NCBI GenBank assembly: GCA_040753835.1
Contig: JBFMDM010000039.1
Coordinates: forward strand, 1-17,999
Length of the DNA: 17,999 nt
Direction: 5' to 3'
Source: JACRIK01 sp040753835
GTDB taxonomy: Bacteria > Planctomycetota > MHYJ01 > JACQXL01
The position numbers and the translations under genes were made by a program. The notes under the pieces were generated by a model. It was not told where the DNA came from and did not search any database. It saw only the letters and a program-made list of their open reading frames with translations. Below, in pieces: positions 1-6,880 of this stretch; the stretch's first letter is position 1, and every line of letters begins with the position of its first letter.

Positions 1-1
1 C

Positions 2-352
2 CGAAAGGACTATCTCACGGCCAAGGAATTGGGTTTCTATATCAGTTTGTTCCACTACTATGATTTCATCAAGACCACTCTTCTAACATTATGGCAGAAA
101 ACAGGAACGAATGAGATGGCCCTGCTTAATTATTATGAAAGGTTGATTGAATTCCTCCGTTACAGGATAGACCTGACCACCGGCAATGACCCAAAGGAAC
201 TCTCATCATTCCTCTTTGATGAGTATTACCAGAGAGCAATATCCAATAAGGAATTATCTCGTAAATTAAGAAGACACTTTGATGAATTCTATACAATGCT
301 GGCAAGAGAAGTTAAAGGCAGTCCTCTGGTCCTGGAGGCGAGTGTCGCATGA
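2..352 (+). CDS. 3' end of an unrecognised protein (5' truncated by window)
   Basis: The reading frame is open to the first base of the window and ends with TGA at 350-352, so the gene almost certainly starts upstream. The TTG at 29 is an unlikely start because the frame continues upstream with coding-like sequence. The visible 116 residues are rich in aromatic and charged residues and probably helical, with segments such as FYISLFHYYDFIKTTL and LIEFLRYRID. I see no catalytic motif, signal peptide or metal site and do not recognise the family. Its stop overlaps the start of the next gene (ATGA at 349-352), which implies co-transcription and translational coupling with the ATP-grasp protein. 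It could be the C-terminal region of a larger enzyme. Confidence 0.6.
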   Translation, partial: RKDYLTAKELGFYISLFHYYDFIKTTLLTLWQKTGTNEMALLNYYERLIEFLRYRIDLTTGNDPKELSSFLFDEYYQRAISNKELSRKLRRHFDEFYTMLAREVKGSPLVLEASVA

Positions 353-1791
353 GAAACGACCTTAAATCGGACTGCCAGAAAGCCCGTGCCTTGGCATCGC
401 AGACCATTCAAGCAAAGGGCTGGACTGTTGCCGGAAATGAATGGTTAAAATATCAGTACAAAGGCGGGAAAAACGGTTATCCCACTTTATACATAGACGA
501 CCTGGGGATGATTCCCAATCTTGATGATATTGCCGGAATAGAATATTACCAGCAACGGGCCCGGCTCAGGGCCGGTAACGGCGACCTTGTTGCCCTGACC
601 CATCCGCTTGAGGAAAGTTATGAGGACTACAACCGTAAATACCTCGGACTGGGTGCGCCGACCCTGGCGGTGGTCAGTAACCACGGCTATCACCCTCTAT
701 TCATAACCAGAAATCTACTCAAGGACTCATCACTGCTGAACCGAATAGCCGTCCAGGCCCGTTCAGCCGGCGGAATCACGGTTCACCCTTTTATCGGCTC
801 AACCGATATCTGGCAACTGGCGCGGGAACTTAACCGGCTGAAATCGGGTGAGGTAAGGATGATCGCTCCCCTGCCCGAAGTAACAGAACTAATCAACGAT
901 AAGGTCGAATTTACCGGAATAGTCAAGACGCTCCTCGGTGATGATTGCCTTGTGGAAACCGAGATTGCCTATACCGAAGATGAAGTTCTTGCCCGCCTGA
1001 AAGGGATGGCTGATTTATACCCGGCCGTAGCACTCAAGATGCGCAACTACGCCTCGGCAATGGGCAACATCGTCTTTGAAAGCGCCTCCTTGAGGAAACT
1101 GACGGCAACGGAATTCAATAATCTCGTCAAGGCAAAACTCTGGACTATCAACTGGAATCACAAGGAGCCCATCTGTATCGTCCACTGGTATAATGATATC
1201 CTGGCCTCGCCCTCGTCACATCTATGGATTCCACCGCACGGGCAAGGCGAACCAATCGTAGAAGGAATATTTGAGCAGTTGCTGGAAGGCGACACCAAGG
1301 TGTTTGCAGGCAGTAAGCTCGCATCTCTCCCAGAGCAACTAAAGACAGAACTGACCGAGAAGACACTCTTGCTCGGAATATTCCTACAGGAATTGGGCTA
1401 TGTGGGCAGGTGCTCCTTTGATACGATTATTCACGGCAAAACGCTATCTGATGCCCGATTGGAATTCGTGGAATGTAACGGACGCTGGGGCGGGACATCA
1501 CTGCCGATGACCTTATATAAACGGGTCTTTAATAATAAAGGCCAGTTTAAGTATCTGGCCCGTGATTATACGGATAAACGGCTGGTGGGTGCAGGATTCC
1601 AGGCCCTTATGCGTATTTTTGATGGTAAACTCTACGATATAAATACAGGCAAAGGATGTTATGTCTTATACAATGCCGGCTGTCTTGAACGATTCGGTAA
1701 GTTTGACGTGATGGTCTTAGGAAATTCCGATGATGAAATCAAGTATCGTTCTACCGAAGAGATTGCTGCGTTGATAGATAAGATGTTATAG
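349..1791 (+). CDS. ATP-grasp superfamily protein, PGM1 (peptide ligase)-like
   Basis: 480 residues. The C-terminal half carries ATP-grasp-like signatures. A lysine (K230) lies in AVALKMRNYASAMGN, which resembles the nucleotide-binding strand and the S-G-x-GN loop of PGM1-type enzymes. ECNGRWGGTSLP (E375, N377, R379) matches the E-x-N-x-R metal-binding strand followed by GGT. VGRCSFDTII (about 352-361) resembles the strand preceding it. The N-terminal 200 residues fit a pre-ATP-grasp domain. PGM1 and relatives form amide bonds through acyl-phosphate intermediates; the substrate here cannot be told from sequence. The start at 349 overlaps the upstream stop and has GGAGG about 10 nt upstream. 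The gene ends tail-to-tail with hldE, sharing six bases. Family assignment is moderately sure; function is unknown. Confidence 0.6.
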   Translation: MRNDLKSDCQKARALASQTIQAKGWTVAGNEWLKYQYKGGKNGYPTLYIDDLGMIPNLDDIAGIEYYQQRARLRAGNGDLVALTHPLEESYEDYNRKYLGLGAPTLAVVSNHGYHPLFITRNLLKDSSLLNRIAVQARSAGGITVHPFIGSTDIWQLARELNRLKSGEVRMIAPLPEVTELINDKVEFTGIVKTLLGDDCLVETEIAYTEDEVLARLKGMADLYPAVALKMRNYASAMGNIVFESASLRKLTATEFNNLVKAKLWTINWNHKEPICIVHWYNDILASPSSHLWIPPHGQGEPIVEGIFEQLLEGDTKVFAGSKLASLPEQLKTELTEKTLLLGIFLQELGYVGRCSFDTIIHGKTLSDARLEFVECNGRWGGTSLPMTLYKRVFNNKGQFKYLARDYTDKRLVGAGFQALMRIFDGKLYDINTGKGCYVLYNAGCLERFGKFDVMVLGNSDDEIKYRSTEEIAALIDKML

Positions 1792-3267
1792 AGTTGTCTT
1801 TATCTTCCTTATAATTTCAGTAGTTGAAATGGCTGGTACCAGCGGCACGCGTGCGATGCGGCCGCCGTAACTTCTTACCACATCAGCGCCGACAATCCCG
1901 TCCTTCTCCCAGTCCGCACCCTTGACCAGAACATCCGGCTTAAATTTCCGTATCAGTTCCAGCGGCGTGGCTTGGTCAAATGGCACGATATAATCCACAG
2001 CCGAGAAGGCCGAGAGCACCTTGATACGGTCTGACTGTTTGAGTATGGGACGCGACCTGCCCTTGATAAGCCGCACGGATTTGTCAGAATTCAAGCCCAC
2101 CACCAGGATATCACCCTGGGCACGGGCGAATTCCAGGGTCCGGATGTGCCCCGGATGGAACAGGTCAAAACAGCCGTTGGTGAACACGACCTTCTTGCCT
2201 ACCCTTTTCTGTGCTAGGATACTGACCAATTCCTTGGCGGTCTTTAATTTATGCTCGGCCCGAATATTCTCGTGCTCTGATTTTAGATAATGATGCTCAA
2301 TAATCTCTTCCCTGGTAACCGTGGCCGTGCCCACCTTGCTGACCACCACGCCGGCCGCTAAGTTGGCCAGGTGCAGGGAATCCTGGAATGATAATTTAGA
2401 GGCAAAGGCCATCCCCAAAGTAGCCAGGACCGTATCACCGGCGCCGGTGACGTCATAGACTTCGTGATGCTTGGCTAAATCAGAAGCAGACACATTGTTT
2501 TTATCCAACAAATAAAGTCCATCTGGCCCAAGAGTAATTACGATGAAATCAAGATTAAGGTTTTTCAGGAGTTTTTGAGCCGCCCGCCTCTTGGTTTTAT
2601 CATCTTTTATTTCTTCACCTGTAGCGATTTGTGCTTCAGAACGGTTTGGAATAATTGCTGTTGCACCTTTATACTTACTAAAGTCACTTCCTTTAGGGCC
2701 AACTAATACCTGTTTATGGTATTTACGGCAGAGTTGGATAAGATTCTTGAGCAAAGCCGGCGTTAACGTGCCCTTGTCATAGTCAGAAATAACCACCGCA
2801 TCCGCAGACCGGACATTGCGTGCGAAAGACCGCATAAGTTTCTTTTCGGTAGAATGCGAAATAGAATATTCCTGATTTTGTCTTTCTCTATCCACCCGAA
2901 TGATTTGCTGGTCATGCTCACCATCCATCATCCGTTCTTTTATGGGCGTGATATATGTTTTATCCGTGATAATACAGGCACAATCAAGTTTATGCTTCCT
3001 AAGTTGTGCACGAAGTTCCTGCCCGCCTTTATCCTTACCGGCAACACCTAAAACCGTAACTTTAGCACCTAAAGTCAGCAGATTATGAGCTACATTAGCC
3101 GCTCCACCTAACCTATAGTCATTATCATTCCGGACTTTTAGTATCTGAACCGGCGCCTCTGGAGAAATGCGTTCCACCTTACCCCAGACATACCGGTCCA
3201 GAAGGAAATCGCCGATTACCATTATCCGCGGAGCAGGCAGGTTGTTGATTATATCAGCGTTAATCAT
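1786..3267 (-). CDS. hldE: Bifunctional heptose-7-phosphate kinase / heptose-1-phosphate adenylyltransferase HldE
   Basis: 493 residues, the usual length for the fused enzyme that makes ADP-heptose precursor for the LPS inner core in the cytoplasm. The N-terminal PfkB/ribokinase domain (about 10-330) has GDFLLDRYVWG at 19-29, ERISPEAPVQIL at 32-43, RLGGAANVA at 52-60 and the catalytic/anion-hole DVTGAGD at 272-278. The C-terminal nucleotidyltransferase domain (about 355-490) has TNGCFDLFHPGH at 363-374 (HxGH), the SRPI segment at 405-408, LVKGADW at 447-453 and a terminal STTEIIRKI. The usual DPKG motif reads GPKG here (G190). No clear Shine-Dalgarno precedes the ATG at 3267. The stop overlaps the convergent ATP-grasp gene by 6 bp. 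The gene implies an outer membrane with heptose-containing glycolipid, or ADP-heptose used for S-layer or other glycans. Confidence 0.95.
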   Translation of the reverse strand: MINADIINNLPAPRIMVIGDFLLDRYVWGKVERISPEAPVQILKVRNDNDYRLGGAANVAHNLLTLGAKVTVLGVAGKDKGGQELRAQLRKHKLDCACIITDKTYITPIKERMMDGEHDQQIIRVDRERQNQEYSISHSTEKKLMRSFARNVRSADAVVISDYDKGTLTPALLKNLIQLCRKYHKQVLVGPKGSDFSKYKGATAIIPNRSEAQIATGEEIKDDKTKRRAAQKLLKNLNLDFIVITLGPDGLYLLDKNNVSASDLAKHHEVYDVTGAGDTVLATLGMAFASKLSFQDSLHLANLAAGVVVSKVGTATVTREEIIEHHYLKSEHENIRAEHKLKTAKELVSILAQKRVGKKVVFTNGCFDLFHPGHIRTLEFARAQGDILVVGLNSDKSVRLIKGRSRPILKQSDRIKVLSAFSAVDYIVPFDQATPLELIRKFKPDVLVKGADWEKDGIVGADVVRSYGGRIARVPLVPAISTTEIIRKIKTTL

Positions 3268-3393
3268 AGGTATAGGAAACGATGTTTACTTATCAATTGA
3301 GCGGTGTCATCACTTATCATAATTAGTTTGTGTCCCCAGATTATCCTCAGATTAACCCCATCAGAGATAATTTATGTTCCACGATGTCAGTGA

Positions 3394-4647
3394 TTACTTT
3401 GTGGATATCTTAGACCAGTTGGTATCCATCCCGATTTTAGTTGGAGTTAATCTATTGATATTTGTACCGTCACCCAATTGGCCAGCACTATTATCTCCCC
3501 ACGCCCAGAGTGTGCCATCGGTTTTGAGCGCGACTGTATGATAATAACCGGATGATACAACCAACCAGTTCGTATCGGTTCCAATTTTGGTTGGAACATA
3601 AATATACTTGGGAACGAAAGTTTTATTTTCTTCTTTTTTCACTGCACAACCCCAACCACTTTTTCTTCCCTTATTGTATAGATAATATCCTTCAGTTCCA
3701 TCACCTAATTGACCAAGTGAATTATTTCCCCAACCCCAGAGCGTGCCATTGGTTTTTATTGCGACAGTGTAATCACCGCCTCCGACAATAACTAACCAGT
3801 TTGTATCTGTTCCAACTTGGATTGGGTTTATTTCGTTGACATTTGTTCCATTACCAAGTTGATATGAAGCGTTACTTCCCCAAACCCAAAGCGTGCCATC
3901 TGTTTTAAGCGCAATTGAATGATTACTGCCAGCCGATATAGCCAACCAGTTTGTATCTGTCCCAACCTGGGTTGGGCTTATCTTGTTTGTATTTGTGCCA
4001 TCTCCTAATTGACCATAGACGTTATATCCCCAAGCCCAGAGTGTCCCGTTGGTCTTTAGGGCAATCGTGTGATAACTGCCGGAAGAAATGGCAGACCAGT
4101 TAGTATCTGTTCCAATTTGTGTTGGCAATGTTTTACTTATGGTTGTTCCATCACCTAATTGGTTATAGTCATTATTTCCCCATGCCCAAAGTGTTCCAGC
4201 AGATTTTAAGGCAATGGTGTGGTACCACCCACTTGCAATGACCGACCAATTTGTACCTGTAATTTGATTCGGTATATTCCTATTTGTTGTTGTTCCGTCA
4301 CCCAATTGTCCCGACTCATTACTGCCCCAAGTCCATAGTGTACTGTCGGTTTTGAGAGCAACGGTATGCATAAGACCATTTTTAGTATTTGACCAATTTG
4401 TATCTGTAATCTGGGTTGGCATATTTCTATCAATTGTGTCGCCCAGTCCTAATTGGCCAAAATAGTTATGGCCCCAAGCCCAGAGTGTACCATCACTTTT
4501 AATAGCAAACGTATTCTCTATTGCAATAGCTCTCACTGAATATTTATTACCGCTGCTACCGCTTTCCCAGCCAAGAGAAAGAGTAGCCGGTATCAAAACA
4601 ACCAATGCTATTTTCAGGACGTTTAGAATATGCAAATGTTTGAACAT
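3394..4647 (-). CDS. Secreted RCC1-repeat seven-bladed beta-propeller protein
   Basis: 417 residues. A hydrophobic N-terminus (IALVVLIPATLSLG) looks like a Sec signal peptide. Seven roughly 50-residue repeats follow, each with GTLWAWG...GQLGDGT...PTQIGTDTNW...ISSGSYHTIALK. Seven WG..N...QLG motifs are present. The N-terminal half-blade and C-terminal NWSKISTK can close the ring, so the propeller looks complete. Blade six carries an insertion of about 30 residues (EGYYLYNKGRKSGWG onward) with an extra cysteine. The start is placed at 4647 rather than the upstream ATG at 4653, because GGAGG at 4655-4659 is 7 nt from the former and 1 nt from the latter. RCC1-like propellers in bacteria are mostly extracellular binding modules; no ligand can be inferred. 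The gene is more AT-rich than its ribosomal-protein neighbours and lies 54 bp after the small ORF on the same strand. Confidence 0.9.
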   Translation of the reverse strand: MFKHLHILNVLKIALVVLIPATLSLGWESGSSGNKYSVRAIAIENTFAIKSDGTLWAWGHNYFGQLGLGDTIDRNMPTQITDTNWSNTKNGLMHTVALKTDSTLWTWGSNESGQLGDGTTTNRNIPNQITGTNWSVIASGWYHTIALKSAGTLWAWGNNDYNQLGDGTTISKTLPTQIGTDTNWSAISSGSYHTIALKTNGTLWAWGYNVYGQLGDGTNTNKISPTQVGTDTNWLAISAGSNHSIALKTDGTLWVWGSNASYQLGNGTNVNEINPIQVGTDTNWLVIVGGGDYTVAIKTNGTLWGWGNNSLGQLGDGTEGYYLYNKGRKSGWGCAVKKEENKTFVPKYIYVPTKIGTDTNWLVVSSGYYHTVALKTDGTLWAWGDNSAGQLGDGTNINRLTPTKIGMDTNWSKISTK

Positions 4648-4654
4648 GCTCATA

Positions 4655-4659
4655 CCTCC
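4655..4659 (-). promoter_or_regulatory. Shine-Dalgarno GGAGG deciding the RCC1 protein start
   Basis: The minus strand reads GGAGG-T-ATG-AGC-ATG. The second ATG, at 4647, is 7 nt from the GGAGG, which is normal spacing. The first ATG has 1 nt spacing and is too close. Confidence 0.65.
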
Positions 4660-4707
4660 AATGAATATCTTTTATATTTGTATACCCCTAACGAAACCTG
4701 ATGTCTC

Positions 4708-4884
4708 TTATTCTAGTCGTATTACACTATTTTGGACACAGTTTTCGTACTTGGAAACGACAACCACGCCGTCATCCGCCAGGAGATAGAATGGATTAAT
4801 AAGATAGAGCAATAATACCGTTCCTATAATCCAAAGATATTTAGATGTGTTCCTTTTGGCTTGCTTACACTTCAGGATTGACAT
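4708..4884 (-). CDS. Small membrane or signal-peptide-bearing protein, 58 aa, unknown
   Basis: The start at 4884 is chosen because AGGAGGG at about 4890-4896 lies 5-6 nt upstream; a longer frame to 4923 lacks such a site. The protein has a basic N-terminus (KCKQAKRNTSK), one hydrophobic segment (YLWIIGTVLLLYLINPFYLLA, about 18-38) and a short tail DDGVVVVSKYENCVQNSVIRLE. The segment could be a signal peptide cleaved after LLADD or a membrane anchor. It lies directly upstream of the RCC1 gene in the same direction, suggesting co-expression. I do not recognise a family. It might be a decayed remnant of a longer secreted protein; the strong ribosome binding site argues it is translated. Confidence 0.5.
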   Translation of the reverse strand: MSILKCKQAKRNTSKYLWIIGTVLLLYLINPFYLLADDGVVVVSKYENCVQNSVIRLE

Positions 4885-4900
4885 AGCATCCCTCCTTTTC

Positions 4901-4930
4901 TGATACTTACATTGTAACATCAAAGTATCA
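4901..4930 (-). promoter_or_regulatory. Nested inverted repeat upstream of the 58-aa ORF
   Basis: Arms TGATACTT (4901-4908) and AAGTATCA (4923-4930) are perfect complements. A second inner pair TTAC/GTAA overlaps the first arm. The element lies between the rpsI stop and the Shine-Dalgarno of the small ORF. No T-run follows on the minus strand, so an operator or leader hairpin is likelier than an intrinsic terminator. Function is inferred from position only. Confidence 0.35.
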
Positions 4931-4959
4931 TTGGGCTCGCACTATCTGTCATCAAGGAA

Positions 4960-5355
<396 letters not shown>

Positions 5356-5365
5356 AGTAGATTTA

Positions 5366-5378
5366 CCCCGTTAGAGAT
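5366..5378. repeat. Single arm of the CCCCGTTAGAGAT repeat family
   Basis: CCCCGTTAGAGAT here is identical to the left arm of the inverted repeat at 5492-5530, in the same orientation. It lies 10 bp upstream of the rpsI start and, on the minus strand, supplies the GGGG that may act as a ribosome binding site. Confidence 0.7.
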
Positions 5379-5384
5379 AGGTCT

Positions 5385-5402
5385 TCCCGAAAGCGTTCGG
5401 GA
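5385..5402. repeat. Perfect short palindrome TCCCGAA-AGCG-TTCGGGA
   Basis: The stem is 7 bp with a 4-nt loop, lying in the rplM-rpsI spacer. A near-identical hairpin (8-bp stem, loop AGCA) occurs inside the dinG coding region at 16205-16224, which marks it as a member of a dispersed palindrome family rather than a gene-specific hairpin. Confidence 0.7.
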
Positions 5403-5491
5403 TGACCGTCGCCTAACACTTAGTATCTCCAATCATTATTAATATTTTGTATATTCGTAATAACTCTAAAGTTATTTAACGCATCTCCCCG

Positions 5492-5530
5492 CCCCGTTAG
5501 AGATTGATTATACACATATCTCTAACGGGG
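5492..5530. repeat. 13-bp inverted repeat CCCCGTTAGAGAT / ATCTCTAACGGGG downstream of rplM
   Basis: The perfect 13-bp arms at 5492-5504 and 5518-5530 are separated by 13 nt. The element begins 8 nt after the rplM stop on the minus strand. A third copy of one arm is at 5366-5378, and a related 14-bp version sits inside the metalloprotease gene at 12426-12505. In RNA it would form a strong hairpin between L13 and S9. There is no T-tract, so it is not a clear terminator. Confidence 0.75.
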
Positions 5531-5538
5531 TAAAGGGC

Positions 5539-5988
5539 TTATACCTCCAATACTTTCGGATTTTGCGCTTGATGCGGATGTTTTGGTCCGGCGTAAACCT
5601 TGAGTTTGGTTATCAAACCCTTGGTCAGGCGGTTTGCCGGAAGCATCCTTTTGACGGCCAGGTAAACCACCTTTTCCGGCGTCTTGGCCAGTACCGTGGC
5701 TATGGGCGTATGCTTCAGGCCGTTGGAATAGCCGGTATATCGCTGGTAAACTTTTTCCAGCGGCTTCTTGCCGGTTAGTTTAATCTTCTCGGCGTTGATT
5801 ACCACCACGAAATTGCCGCTGTCCACGTAAGGCGTGTAGGTCGGCTTGTCCTTGCCTAGCAGCACCGTGGCTATCTTGGTGGCCATCCGGCCCAGTATCT
5901 TATCGGAAGCGTCAACCACATACCACTGCGGCTTGACCTCTTCCTTCTTTAGCAGAATAGTCCTGTTATTGTCGCTCTTGATTGTCAT
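5539..5988 (-). CDS. rplM: 50S ribosomal protein L13
   Basis: 149 residues, normal for uL13. Recognisable segments are WYVVDASDKILGRMATKIA (about 22-40), the KPTYTPYVDSGNFVVVINAEKI region, TGKKPLEKVYQRYTGY, the MLPANRLTKGL segment and LKVYAGPKHPHQAQNP at the C-terminus. The N-terminus is about seven residues longer than the shortest homologues. AAGGAG lies 8 nt before the ATG at 5988. It leads the rplM-rpsI unit, with its own putative promoter in the 133-bp gap behind the HIT gene. Confidence 0.97.
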   Translation of the reverse strand: MTIKSDNNRTILLKKEEVKPQWYVVDASDKILGRMATKIATVLLGKDKPTYTPYVDSGNFVVVINAEKIKLTGKKPLEKVYQRYTGYSNGLKHTPIATVLAKTPEKVVYLAVKRMLPANRLTKGLITKLKVYAGPKHPHQAQNPKVLEV

Positions 5989-6036
5989 TTTAGTAACTCC
6001 TTAATAACTCACAAACGCTATATGAGAACTTGTCAG

Positions 6037-6063
6037 GTTATATAAACACGATTGAAATGTCAA
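6037..6063 (-). promoter_or_regulatory. Putative sigma70-type promoter for rplM-rpsI
   Basis: On the minus strand, consensus TTGACA (6058-6063) and TATAAC (6037-6042) are separated by 15 bp, which is shorter than the ideal 17. The expected transcript would have a leader of about 40 nt before rplM. Confidence 0.45.
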
Positions 6064-6100
6064 GCATTTTGGGGAAAATATGTTGATATGTCGCGGCAAC

Positions 6101-6140
6101 ATCATGTAACCTGATGTAACCTCAAGTAACCTCGTGTAAC
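6101..6140. repeat. Four tandem 10-bp repeats across the end of the HIT gene
   Basis: Units ATCATGTAAC, CTGATGTAAC, CTCAAGTAAC and CTCGTGTAAC are contiguous. The HIT stop codon (6122-6124) lies inside the third unit, so the last codons and the stop are made of repeat sequence. Confidence 0.8.
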
Positions 6141-6601
6141 TTCCTATACAACTGCTCCAGCGACTGGGAAATGACCTTGGTCCCCGATATAACCGGCATA
6201 AAATTGGCATCCCCTCCCCAACGCGGCACCAGATGAAGATGCAGATGTCCGACCAATCCGGCCCCGGCCACTGCGCCGATATTGAATCCCAGGTTAAACC
6301 CCTCTGGTTTTAAGACCTTGGTCAATGCCTTCTTCATCTCTATAGCCAGGTCTAATAATTCCTTCGTCTCTTCTGGGGTAAGGTCTTCCAAATTTGCCTT
6401 ATGCGCCTTGGGGCAAATCAGGAGATGCCCGGAGTTATAGGGAAAGAGGTTCATCATCACGAAGCACTTCCGGCCCCGCTTGACCAGGAGATGCTTGCGG
6501 TCATTGATGGATTTAAGCGCCGTGCATAGGAAACACCTTTTCTTATGTCCCGGCTTGACGTTGATGTAAGTACAGCGCCACGGCGCCCAGAGTTGCTTCA
6601 T
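6122..6601 (-). CDS. HIT-family nucleotide hydrolase/transferase (Ap4A phosphorylase-like)
   Basis: 159 residues. The histidine triad HLHLHLVPRW (H119, H121, H123) is preceded by GFNIGAVAGAGLVG, the usual HIT core. The N-terminus MKQLWAPWRCTYI with C23-x-x-C26 resembles the zinc-containing HIT subgroup that includes actinobacterial Ap4A phosphorylase. SGHLLICPKAH fits the preceding strands. Family members cleave or transfer nucleotidyl groups on dinucleoside polyphosphates or adenylated substrates; the substrate here is not determined. AGAGGTGA precedes the ATG closely. It is the last gene of the compact cluster, 16 bp after the FmdB-like gene. The C-terminus runs into a 10-bp tandem repeat. 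Confidence 0.9.
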   Translation of the reverse strand: MKQLWAPWRCTYINVKPGHKKRCFLCTALKSINDRKHLLVKRGRKCFVMMNLFPYNSGHLLICPKAHKANLEDLTPEETKELLDLAIEMKKALTKVLKPEGFNLGFNIGAVAGAGLVGHLHLHLVPRWGGDANFMPVISGTKVISQSLEQLYRKLHEVT

Positions 6602-6617
6602 TTCTCACCTCTGAATA

Positions 6618-6878
6618 TTATTTACATGTTGTACAAGACCCACTGGAGCAGGACGAACATCCTGACTTAGACGAAGAAACGGGCATTGAGAAACTGCTCC
6701 GCTGGCTTGTAGTGAGCCCGGCGAATCTATCCGAATTAGTAGCAAAGGTGGAGAAGAGTTTATTCACCTTCTTGCCCTGGCAATGCGGACAGCAAAGCGC
6801 GGTAACGTCCTTATCCGAGCGAATCAGCGCCTCAAACACCTTCTCGCACTTCCGGCATTGATATTCGTATATCGGCAT
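6618..6878 (-). CDS. FmdB-family zinc ribbon protein
   Basis: 86 residues. The N-terminal MPIYEYQCRKCEKVFE is the hallmark of FmdB/CxxC_CXXC_SSSS regulatory-type zinc ribbons. Zinc ligands are C8, C11, C30 and C33. The tail is serine- and cysteine-rich (C74, C77, C82, C85). The family was first noted near formamidase and amidase genes, where a regulatory role was proposed, but its biochemical function is poorly defined. The start is 2 nt after the LytM-like stop, so it is co-translated in the operon. Confidence 0.92.
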   Translation of the reverse strand: MPIYEYQCRKCEKVFEALIRSDKDVTALCCPHCQGKKVNKLFSTFATNSDRFAGLTTSQRSSFSMPVSSSKSGCSSCSSGSCTTCK

Positions 6879-6880
6879 AG

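Noticed and set aside
2435..2450. 16-bp perfect palindrome TCACCGGCGCCGGTGA
   Set aside because: It encodes the invariant V-T-G-A-G motif of the HldE kinase domain; the symmetry follows from the codons for the conserved residues, not from an inserted element.
3394..4653. Approximately 150-bp tandem DNA repeats as a repeat element
   Set aside because: They are the coding sequence of the RCC1 blades, with synonymous drift and conserved propeller residues.
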